This document shows positions 1 through 5,146 of a stretch of DNA of 5,827 nucleotides, in pieces (the first letter of the stretch is position 1; the number at the start of each line of letters is the position of its first letter). The notes below the pieces were generated by a model that worked only from the letters and a program-made list of their open reading frames with translations, did no database searches and was not told the origin of the DNA. This DNA comes from Elusimicrobia bacterium RIFCSPLOWO2_01_FULL_59_12. Its GTDB lineage: Bacteria > Elusimicrobiota > Elusimicrobia > 2-01-FULL-59-12. Both the position numbers and the translations under genes were made by a program. The stretch is taken from positions 2,541-8,367 of the forward strand of contig MGUR01000041.1 in the NCBI GenBank assembly GCA_001800075.1, given 5' to 3'.

Positions 1-26
1 AGGCGACCGGGGGGTGAGGCCTGCCC

Positions 27-1538
27 GTGCTGAAAGAAACCGACCCTCAGCGCTTCCAGCGGTTCTGTGAAGACGCGTCCGGATTGCCGGGCGGCCGGGC
101 CGACGCCGTGGCCTTTCCTCAGACGACCGCGGACGTCGCCGATCTTCTGCGCGAGGCCAATGCCCGCCGGACGCCGGTCACCATCGCGGGCAACGGCACC
201 GGCATTACCGGCGCGCGCGTCCCGTTCGGCGGGCTCGTCCTGGCGACCGAACGCATGGACCGTATTTTTGACATCGGGATCGATCTTCAGACGCGGGAGG
301 GGTACGCCATCGTTCAACCCGGCGTCACGCTGGCCGATCTCAAAGATGCGGTCGCGAAACAGGGGTGGCACTACATGCCGGATCCCACCGAAACATCCTG
401 TTTCCTGGGAGCGACCCTGGCGACCAACGCTTCCGGAGCGCGTTCCTTCCATTGGGGGCCGACCCGCGCGCACGTCCGGGAACTCGAAGTGGTGCTGGCG
501 TCGGGCGACGCGGTTCACCTGCGCCGCGGACAGGTCCAGGCCGCCCCGGACGGCACGCTGACACTGCCTCTGGCCAACGGTGAGACACGCCGCTTTCAGG
601 TCTCATTCCTCAAGCAGCCGGCGACCAAAAACGCGGCGGGCTATTATCTGGAGCCGGGTTTTGACGCCGTGGACCTCTTTATCGGACAGGAAGGGACCCT
701 GGGCGTGATCACCCAGGTGGAGGTCCGCCTGGTGCCGGCGCCCGCGGGGGTTTTTTCCGGCGTCGTTTTCTTTCCGCGCGATTCGTCGGCTCTGGAATGG
801 GTCCAATCCATCAAAAGCAAGTCGCGGGCGCCCCAGGGAGCCGGCGGGAACAAACTCCAGGCGACGGCGCTGGAATACTTGGATGCCCGCTCGCTGGACA
901 TTCTCCGGACGGCGGCTCCCGGAGAAGGCGGACGGGCCGCGCCGCTGCCCTCGCAGGCGCGCGCCGCGACTTATTTCGAACAGACCGTCCACGCGGGACA
1001 AGATGAGGACGCGCTTCTTCAGAACTGGCTGGAATCGATTGAATCTCACGGCATTCCGGCGGAACACTGCTGGATGGCCCAGGACCTACGAACGCGCGTC
1101 CAGCTTCAGGAATGGCGGCATCAAATTGCCGCGCAAATCAACGAACGCCTGCGGCGGAAAGGCCTGCCTAAGATCGGCACCGATCTGGCGGTCCCCGACA
1201 CGGGATTTGCCGGGCTCTGGGCGTTCTATCAGAAGACCCTCGCGGAATGGGGCAAAGAGTACGCGATTTTCGGCCATATTGGAGACAACCACCTGCATAT
1301 CCATTTTCTGCCGGACAGCGCAGAGGACGTGCCGCGCGCCCAAGCCCTCCATCTGGCGATGGCGGCTGAAGCCGTTCGGCTGGGGGGCACCGTGTCCGCG
1401 GAGCACGGAATCGGAAAAATCAAGCATGCCCTGCTGGACATCCAGCTGGGGCCGGACGGCGTGGCCGCCATGCGCCGGGTTAAGAAAGAATTCGACCCCA
1501 ACGGAATCCTTTCCCCCGGCAACCTCTTTCCGCTATAA
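27..1538 (+). CDS. FAD-linked oxidase/dehydrogenase, GlcD/D-lactate dehydrogenase type
   Basis: This is a complete 503-residue flavoprotein of the family that holds glycolate oxidase subunit GlcD, D-lactate dehydrogenase and D-2-hydroxyglutarate dehydrogenase. These enzymes oxidise 2-hydroxy acids to 2-oxo acids using FAD. The FAD-binding (PCMH-type) domain covers about residues 25-235, with GNGTGITG at 55-62, PDPTE at 118-122, TNASGARS at 133-140 and GQEGTLGVITQ at 220-230. The C-terminal FAD-oxidase domain has the metal/substrate motif HIGDNHLH at 417-424, AEHGIG at 458-463 and the usual ending FDPNGILSPGNLFP at 489-502. There is no fused 4Fe-4S domain, so electrons probably pass to a separate partner or quinone. 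The GTG start is the first usable start after an in-frame stop at 15-17 and has a GGTGAGG ribosome-binding site 7 bases upstream. The family call is firm; the exact 2-hydroxy-acid substrate cannot be read from the sequence. Confidence 0.93.
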   Translation: MLKETDPQRFQRFCEDASGLPGGRADAVAFPQTTADVADLLREANARRTPVTIAGNGTGITGARVPFGGLVLATERMDRIFDIGIDLQTREGYAIVQPGVTLADLKDAVAKQGWHYMPDPTETSCFLGATLATNASGARSFHWGPTRAHVRELEVVLASGDAVHLRRGQVQAAPDGTLTLPLANGETRRFQVSFLKQPATKNAAGYYLEPGFDAVDLFIGQEGTLGVITQVEVRLVPAPAGVFSGVVFFPRDSSALEWVQSIKSKSRAPQGAGGNKLQATALEYLDARSLDILRTAAPGEGGRAAPLPSQARAATYFEQTVHAGQDEDALLQNWLESIESHGIPAEHCWMAQDLRTRVQLQEWRHQIAAQINERLRRKGLPKIGTDLAVPDTGFAGLWAFYQKTLAEWGKEYAIFGHIGDNHLHIHFLPDSAEDVPRAQALHLAMAAEAVRLGGTVSAEHGIGKIKHALLDIQLGPDGVAAMRRVKKEFDPNGILSPGNLFPL

Positions 1539-1539
1539 T
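1510..1539 (+). promoter_or_regulatory. Candidate promoter for the rho operon
   Basis: A perfect TATAAT lies at 1534-1539, overlapping the TAA stop of the oxidase gene. At 18 bases spacing the -35 position (1510-1515) reads TTTCCC, only three matches to TTGACA, so this is a strong -10 with a weak -35. Transcription would start near 1546, about 47 bases before the ATG of rho. A five-pair inverted repeat (CAACA/TGTTG, 1578-1591) lies in the leader. The position between two genes of unrelated function supports a separate promoter, but no transcript evidence is available. Confidence 0.4.
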
Positions 1540-1592
1540 ACGCATGGTCACCTGATCCTCCATTCTGCGGACCTTTCCAACACATTTGTTGA

Positions 1593-2561
1593 ATGAGACA
1601 TCCTCCAAGAAATAGACAGGCGCGTTTTGTGCCGCGCGGCAGGCGTTTCCAACGGCCGGGCGACCGCGCGCGCTTTTCATCAGGGACGCCGGCGAAGACC
1701 CCCGCGGAAGAATCCTTTTTGTCGAAAACGTCCATCGACCCGCGCCACCGCCTGCGCCTGGAGGCGGGCTCGACCGACTTGACGATGCGGGCCATGGACC
1801 TCCTGTGCCCGATCGGCAAAGGCCAGCGCGGGCTGATTGTCTCGCCTCCCAAGGCAGGCAAGACGACCTTCCTGAAACAGATCTGCCTTTCCCTCGCCAA
1901 AACCGAACCTTCGCTCAAGCTGTACTGCCTGCTGGTGGATGAACGCCCGGAGGAAGTGACGGATTTCAAGCGCAGCGTGTCCGCCGAAGTGCATGCCTCT
2001 CCCAGCGATCGCAGTTATGACGAACACATTCAGGTCGCACAAAAACTCATGACCCAGGCCATCACCGAAGCCGACGCGGGTAAAGACGTGGTCATTCTGC
2101 TGGATTCCCTGACGCGCTTGGCGCGCGTGCACAACCAGAATACCGAAGGCAATAAAACCATGTCCGGGGGGCTGGATTCGCGCGCGCTGGAAATTCCACG
2201 GCGGTTTTTTGGCGCGGCGCGCAACATCGAAGAGGGGGGCTCTCTCACGATCCTGGCCACCATCCTGGTGGGAACCGGCAGCCGCATGGACGACGTGATT
2301 TTTCAGGAATTTAAAGGCACCGGCAACATGGAACTGGTGCTGTCGCGCCCCGCCGCGGAGCAGCGGGTCTTTCCGGCGATCAACGTGCACGCCTCCGGGA
2401 CTCGCAAGGAAGAACTGTTAGTCCCGCCGGAGGAACTGCAGAAGATATACAAGATGCGCCGGGCCTTATCCGGAATGGAGGAGGTCGCGGCGGCGTCTAT
2501 CATTGTGGAGCTTCTCCAGCGCTACCCCACCAACGCCGAAGCCCTGAAATCCATCGAGTGA
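1593..2561 (+). CDS. rho: Transcription termination factor Rho, short form lacking the OB-fold RNA-binding domain
   Basis: Rho is a homohexameric RNA translocase that releases RNA from transcribing polymerase. Residues 42-322 align with the E. coli Rho ATPase domain: RLRLE at 53-57, Walker A PPKAGKT at 85-91, DERPEEVT at 116-123 with the catalytic Glu at 117, Walker B DVVILLD at 165-171, RFFGAARN at 204-211, the R-loop around GSRMDD at 229-234, FKGTGN at 240-245, and the arginine finger in GTRKEEL (Arg271, matching E. coli Arg366). All catalytic parts are therefore present. What is missing is the N-terminal helical and OB-fold region: E. coli Rho has 419 residues, this one 322, and residues 1-41 are an Arg-rich stretch (10 Arg in the first 27). 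The ATG has no clear Shine-Dalgarno; an in-frame TTG at 1719 with GCGGAAG upstream would give an ATPase-only protein of 280 residues. The stop overlaps the next start by 4 bases. Family certain, start uncertain. Confidence 0.92.
   Translation: MRHPPRNRQARFVPRGRRFQRPGDRARFSSGTPAKTPAEESFLSKTSIDPRHRLRLEAGSTDLTMRAMDLLCPIGKGQRGLIVSPPKAGKTTFLKQICLSLAKTEPSLKLYCLLVDERPEEVTDFKRSVSAEVHASPSDRSYDEHIQVAQKLMTQAITEADAGKDVVILLDSLTRLARVHNQNTEGNKTMSGGLDSRALEIPRRFFGAARNIEEGGSLTILATILVGTGSRMDDVIFQEFKGTGNMELVLSRPAAEQRVFPAINVHASGTRKEELLVPPEELQKIYKMRRALSGMEEVAAASIIVELLQRYPTNAEALKSIE
1704..1721 (+). promoter_or_regulatory. Possible alternative Rho start (TTG) with ribosome-binding site
   Basis: GCGGAAG at 1704-1710 lies 8 bases before an in-frame TTG at 1719-1721. 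Starting here would begin the protein at L43 of the longer reading, almost exactly where homology to the Rho ATPase domain begins. The upstream ATG at 1593 lacks a recognisable ribosome-binding site, and its first codons (AGA, CAT, CCT, CCA, AGA, AAT, AGA) are unusually AT-ending for this window. Both facts make this internal start a real alternative. Confidence 0.35.
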
Positions 2562-3328
2562 ATCTCACCCGCCCGCTCATCTTCATCGATCTCGAAGCCA
2601 CCGGGTCCGACCCCACCCGCGACCGCCTGGTGGAAATCGGACTGATCAAAGCCCTTCCCGACGGGAGCCGCGCGGAGTACGTCCAGCGGGTCAACCCCGG
2701 CGTGCGCATCCCCGCCGAGGTGATCGCCGTCCATCACATCACCAACGAGGATATCGCCCAGGCGCCGTCCTTCAAGGACATTGCCCCCCAGGTGCTGGCC
2801 TTCCTGGAAGGGTGCGACCTGGCCGGCTTCGGGATCAGCCGGTATGACATTCCGCTCCTGAAAGAGGAATTGAAGCGCTGCGGCCTGACGCTGGAGACCG
2901 AACACCGCGCGGTGATCGACGGTTTGACGATCTACCACCAGCGAGAGCGCCGCGATCTCACCGCGGCTTACGAGTTCTACTGCAAAAAAACGCTGATGGG
3001 GGCGCACGGCGCCCAGGCGGACGCGCTGGCCAGCATGGAGGTGCTGTTCGCCCAGCTGAAGCGGTATCCCGATCTGCCCCAGACCCTCGAAGGGCTGCAC
3101 GAGTACTGCAATCGCCAGGACGAGCGCTTTGTTGATTCCGGCCGGAAAATGATCTGGCGCGACGGCGAAGCCGCCATCAATTTCGGCAAGCACAAAGGCG
3201 TACTTTTAAAAGACTTGGTCCGCAAACAGCGGGACTATGTCGAATGGATTGTGAGCGATGGAAAATTCCAGCAGGATGTCGTGGATATCTGCTGGCGCGC
3301 GCTGCGGGGGGAATTTCCTAAAAAATGA
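2558..3328 (+). CDS. DEDDh-family 3'-5' exonuclease with ExoX-like C-terminal domain
   Basis: A 256-residue exonuclease of the DnaQ/RNase T superfamily, which removes nucleotides from 3' ends by a two-metal mechanism. The catalytic set is complete: D11 and E13 in IDLEATG, D97 in SRYDIPLL, and H150 and D155 in AHGAQAD, giving the DEDDh subtype. After the nuclease domain (about 5-172), residues 193-250 carry INFGKHKG, then YVEWIV, which resembles the small C-terminal domain of exodeoxyribonuclease X-like proteins. This argues for a free-standing nuclease acting on DNA or RNA ends rather than a polymerase proofreading subunit. The GTG start overlaps the rho stop as GTGA, implying translational coupling. 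The stop overlaps the next ATG in the same way. Whether its substrate is DNA or RNA cannot be told here; its tie to rho makes an RNA role conceivable but unproven. Confidence 0.88.
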   Translation: MNLTRPLIFIDLEATGSDPTRDRLVEIGLIKALPDGSRAEYVQRVNPGVRIPAEVIAVHHITNEDIAQAPSFKDIAPQVLAFLEGCDLAGFGISRYDIPLLKEELKRCGLTLETEHRAVIDGLTIYHQRERRDLTAAYEFYCKKTLMGAHGAQADALASMEVLFAQLKRYPDLPQTLEGLHEYCNRQDERFVDSGRKMIWRDGEAAINFGKHKGVLLKDLVRKQRDYVEWIVSDGKFQQDVVDICWRALRGEFPKK

Positions 3329-3885
3329 ACGCCGCCGCCGTTCTGGCTCTGATGCTCACGGCCTCTCCGGATATGGTTTTTGTGAAGGAGTCGATCCCGG
3401 TCGTCTTCACGGCCCGCATCACCGGACCATCGGGTCTTTCTCCGGACCATGTCAAACTGATGCGGCTGGAGGGGAGCGGGAGCGAAAGCGAGTCCTGCGT
3501 GATGAAAGCCGATAGCGCGCTCTACACCTGTTCCCTCCGGATCAAGGAACGCAACTCAGGGATCCTCAGCTTTACCGCGGAAGCCAGCTACGCGGACCGC
3601 GCCGTGCCGCTCCGGTCGCGGCCGGTCTTCATTACGGTGGTGGGCGGTACAACGGCCAAAGAGAGAAAATCCGTGTTGAAATTGCAGCGCCGTGCGAACG
3701 CGCTGTATGAATCCCTGGCGAAGCAAAAAGGCCGGGAGCAGGCCCGGAAAGAAACCGTCGCCTGGCTGGTGAAACAGCCCGGCGTGGTCAGCGTCCGCAC
3801 GGCGCCCAGCCAGAACCTGTCGGTCCAATTGTCCTCCGGCATTACACTGTGGGTGAAAGCGCCGTTAGAGAAAGACCGGCGATGA
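3325..3885 (+). CDS. Hypothetical protein, probable beta-rich N-terminal domain plus small alpha/beta C-terminal domain
   Basis: I do not recognise this 186-residue protein. The first 14 residues (MNAAAVLALMLTAS) are hydrophobic and could be a weak signal peptide, but they lack the basic residues normal for one. Residues 18-107 alternate hydrophobic and polar positions (VVFTARI, ALYTCSLRI, VFITVV) and contain two cysteines (58, 69), consistent with an Ig-like or similar beta-sandwich fold and perhaps a disulfide. Residues 112-150 are strongly charged and probably helical, followed by QPGVVSV, NLSVQL and GITLWVK, a strand-rich ending. The ATG overlaps the exonuclease stop (ATGA), so it belongs to the same operon. 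Base composition and codon use match its neighbours. It may be an exported or surface protein, or a shortened version of a longer one; neither can be shown here. Confidence 0.7.
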   Translation: MNAAAVLALMLTASPDMVFVKESIPVVFTARITGPSGLSPDHVKLMRLEGSGSESESCVMKADSALYTCSLRIKERNSGILSFTAEASYADRAVPLRSRPVFITVVGGTTAKERKSVLKLQRRANALYESLAKQKGREQARKETVAWLVKQPGVVSVRTAPSQNLSVQLSSGITLWVKAPLEKDRR

Positions 3886-3989
3886 GCGAAAAAGCGGTCC
3901 CTGGAAAAGCGCGGCCGATCGAGCTGCCATTTTTAATGATTTTTACAGCCCTGTTTACCCTCCGTCAGCACGGGAAAGGCCCTTTTTAG
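3882..3989 (+). CDS. Doubtful small ORF, 35 residues
   Basis: An ATG at 3882 overlaps the stop of the preceding gene as ATGA, the third such overlap in a row, and opens a frame of 35 codons ending in TAG at 3987-3989. The peptide has a basic start (MSEKAVPGKARP) and a hydrophobic middle (PFLMIFTALFTL) of about 12 residues, too short for a confident membrane helix. The DNA becomes more AT-rich within it (TTTTTAATGATTTTTACA). It could be a small membrane-associated peptide, the remnant of a lost downstream gene, or chance. The overlap is the only positive evidence. Confidence 0.25.
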   Translation: MSEKAVPGKARPIELPFLMIFTALFTLRQHGKGPF

Positions 3990-4153
3990 GGGCGATCGCA
4001 CGGCGGAGGGCCGGGAAGGACCCTCTCCGTCGAGCGCAATGGCGCAAACTAGGCGGGAATCTGGGAGAAATCGCGCCACAATGGCGAATTGGCCGTCTCA
4101 GAAGATCGAATCCAGGAAGTGAGTTCAGTCGACAGCGCAAACGGCTATTTTTC
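3990..4153. other. Intergenic stretch with inverted repeats; no gene seen
   Basis: No credible protein gene lies here on either strand; the reverse open frame (3955-4155) is Arg/Pro-rich without motifs. Visible structure: GGAGGG (4005-4010) opposite CCCTCT (4021-4026, last pair a wobble) across a 10-base loop; GCGC-AATG-GCGC (4034-4045); and CGCCA-CAA-TGGCG (4074-4086). GCGCCA (4073-4078) can pair either with TGGCGC upstream (4040-4045) or with TGGCG just downstream. CAATGGCG occurs twice (4037-4044, 4079-4086) and GCGCAAAC twice (4042-4049, 4135-4142). Just upstream, GGGAAAGGCCC followed by five T's (3972-3987) could be a poor terminator for the preceding operon. Function unknown. Confidence 0.45.
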
Positions 4154-4208
4154 AATTAACCCGGCCGTAACAAAGATTTTACATTCCCGTAACATAGAGT
4201 TTATACCT
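4154..4208 (+). promoter_or_regulatory. 11-base direct-repeat array, probable OmpR/PhoB-family operator
   Basis: Five consecutive 11-base units carry a T(A/T)A(C/T) core at the same place: TAAC at 4157, TAAC at 4168, TTAC at 4179, TAAC at 4190 and TTAT at 4201, exactly 11 bases apart. Two units share the eight-base string CCGTAACA (4165-4172 and 4187-4194). OmpR/PhoB-family regulators are known to bind head-to-tail direct repeats of about 11 bases, one monomer per unit. The next gene downstream encodes such a regulator, so autoregulation is the simplest reading. The array covers the likely -35 and -10 region, so bound protein could either replace the -35 contact or block polymerase. Confidence 0.6.
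4178..4207 (+). promoter_or_regulatory. Candidate promoter of the two-component operon
   Basis: TTTACA at 4178-4183 matches five of six bases of the -35 consensus. TATACC at 4202-4207, 18 bases further on, matches four of six of the -10 consensus. Transcription would start near 4214, leaving a leader of roughly 80 bases before the response regulator. The promoter lies inside the 11-base repeat array. The weak -10 fits a promoter that depends on an activator. Confidence 0.45.
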
Positions 4209-4279
4209 TGATTCCGAAGCTCACCCGCTGCCTGACGACCAACGAACCATCAAGCGCCTTGACGCGCCGCTCAAAAAGG

Positions 4280-4296
4280 AAAAGGGAGGTCCTTTT
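4280..4296 (+). promoter_or_regulatory. Ribosome-binding site in a hairpin loop before the response regulator
   Basis: AAAAGG (4280-4285) can pair with CCTTTT (4291-4296), leaving GAGGT as a five-base loop. The Shine-Dalgarno GGAGG (4285-4289) straddles the stem top and loop, 7 bases before the ATG. A second AAAAAGG at 4273-4279 could compete for the same CCTTTT. The ribosome-binding site is strong and fixes the start at 4297; whether the hairpin regulates translation is unknown. Confidence 0.5.
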
Positions 4297-5136
4297 ATGA
4301 AGAAGCTCGTTCTGCTCATTGATGATGACCCGGACCTGCAGAAGTGGCTGAAGGCTGCGCTTCCGAATAACCTGTTCATCGTTGAGACGGCCGACACCGG
4401 CCGCGAAGGGTTGGATCTGGCCCTGGAACGCAAACCGGACCTGATCCTGCTCGATTGGGACCTCCCCGGGTGGAGCGGCCTGGAAGTCTGCAAAACCCTC
4501 CAAAGTCAGGACGCCTCGGCCCACATTCCCCTGATCATGCTCACCGGCTATACCGACACGCAGCGGAAAATCACGGCGCTGGGCCTCGGCGTGGATGACT
4601 ATATCACCAAGCCTTTTCAAGTGGAGGAACTGGTCGCGCGCATCAAGGCCGTCATGCGCCGGTGCGGGTCCGCGCCCGAAGACGTGGTGAAGCTGGAAGG
4701 CATCACGCTCAACATGACCAGCTATACGGCGGACGTGGACAAGAAACACATGGTCCTCACGGCCATGGAATTCCGTCTTCTCCACATGCTGATGAAAAAC
4801 GCGGGCCGCATCCTGACCCGGAAACATCTGCTGGAGCATATCTGGGGCTACGCCATGGACATTTCCACGCGAACGGTGGATGTCTATATCCGCCGCCTGC
4901 GCAAGAAGCTGGGAACCAAACGCGCCGCCTGCGTGGAAAGCATCCGCAGCATGGGCTACAAATTTAAAGGCGCTCCGGTCCCGCCTTCCCATTATGTAGG
5001 ATTGATGCCGCTGACAAAAATGAAGGGCACACCGCATGCGTACCGGCGCCCGGACAGATCGCCTTCGGCGATCAGTACGGGCAGCCCTTACACCCGGAGG
5101 GTGTCCGGGCGAGACCGCGCGCCCGCGATGATCTAG
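4297..5136 (+). CDS. OmpR/PhoB-family response regulator with extended C-terminal tail
   Basis: A DNA-binding two-component response regulator of 279 residues. The receiver domain (about 3-120) has the acidic cluster D9-D11, the phosphorylated Asp D53 in LILLDWDLPG, switch Thr83 in MLTGY and Lys105 in DDYITKPF. The winged-helix output domain (about 130-224) shows the family signature: LTAMEFRLLHMLMKNAGRIL, then HIWGY, STRTVDVYIRRLRKKLG and SIRSMGYKF. Family members normally stop a few residues after this last motif, but here 55 more residues follow, rich in Pro, Arg, Ser and Gly and without recognisable structure; a folded DNA/RNA element (5047-5111) lies within that tail. The kinase gene follows 10 bases after the stop, so it is very likely the phosphoryl donor. 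The start is set by a strong GGAGG 7 bases upstream, and the 11-base repeats before the gene suggest autoregulation. The signal sensed is unknown. Confidence 0.93.
   Translation: MKKLVLLIDDDPDLQKWLKAALPNNLFIVETADTGREGLDLALERKPDLILLDWDLPGWSGLEVCKTLQSQDASAHIPLIMLTGYTDTQRKITALGLGVDDYITKPFQVEELVARIKAVMRRCGSAPEDVVKLEGITLNMTSYTADVDKKHMVLTAMEFRLLHMLMKNAGRILTRKHLLEHIWGYAMDISTRTVDVYIRRLRKKLGTKRAACVESIRSMGYKFKGAPVPPSHYVGLMPLTKMKGTPHAYRRPDRSPSAISTGSPYTRRVSGRDRAPAMI
5047..5111. other. Cloverleaf-like four-way-junction structure inside the regulator's tail
   Basis: A nine-base outer stem, CGCCCGGAC (5047-5055) with GTCCGGGCG (5103-5111), is perfect. It encloses three hairpins placed end to end. The first is GATCGCC/GGCGATC (5057-5063/5067-5073, loop TTC). 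The second is GTA-C-GGG/CCC-T-TAC (5075-5081/5085-5091, loop CAG, one mismatch). The third is ACCC/GGGT (5092-5095/5099-5102, loop GGA). Only A5056 and A5074 are unpaired at the junction. It ends 35 bases before the kinase ATG. No U-tract follows, so it is not a standard terminator. It may be a structured RNA controlling the kinase, or a mobile palindromic repeat. Confidence 0.6.
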
Positions 5137-5146
5137 GGGGGGAATC

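Noticed and set aside
1544..1555. Three-codon leader ORF (ATG GTC ACC TGA) after the TATAAT
   Set aside because: Too short and without a ribosome-binding site; indistinguishable from chance.
1539..1592. Missing first half of the Rho OB-fold encoded in another frame just upstream of rho
   Set aside because: The three frames of this 54-base gap contain stops and give no sequence resembling the conserved GYGFLR region; a single frameshift would not restore the domain.
1229..2390. Reverse-strand open frames of about 240 codons opposite the oxidase and rho
   Set aside because: They span two unrelated + strand genes, are low-complexity and show no family motif.
2522..3193. Reverse-strand open frame of 223 codons opposite the exonuclease
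   Set aside because: The + strand has a full DEDDh catalytic set; the reverse product has no recognisable features.
3990..4296. CRISPR array or transposon ends
   Set aside because: The repeats are only 8 bases, not evenly spaced with unique spacers, and there is no transposase or terminal inverted repeat.
5047..5111. Cloverleaf as a tRNA or tRNA-like gene
   Set aside because: It has a nine-pair outer stem instead of seven, three-base hairpin loops instead of seven, no T-loop sequence and no anticodon arm of normal geometry.
5047..5111. Cloverleaf as an intrinsic terminator
   Set aside because: No T-rich tract follows the outer stem or any inner hairpin, and the kinase gene starts 35 bases downstream in the same operon.
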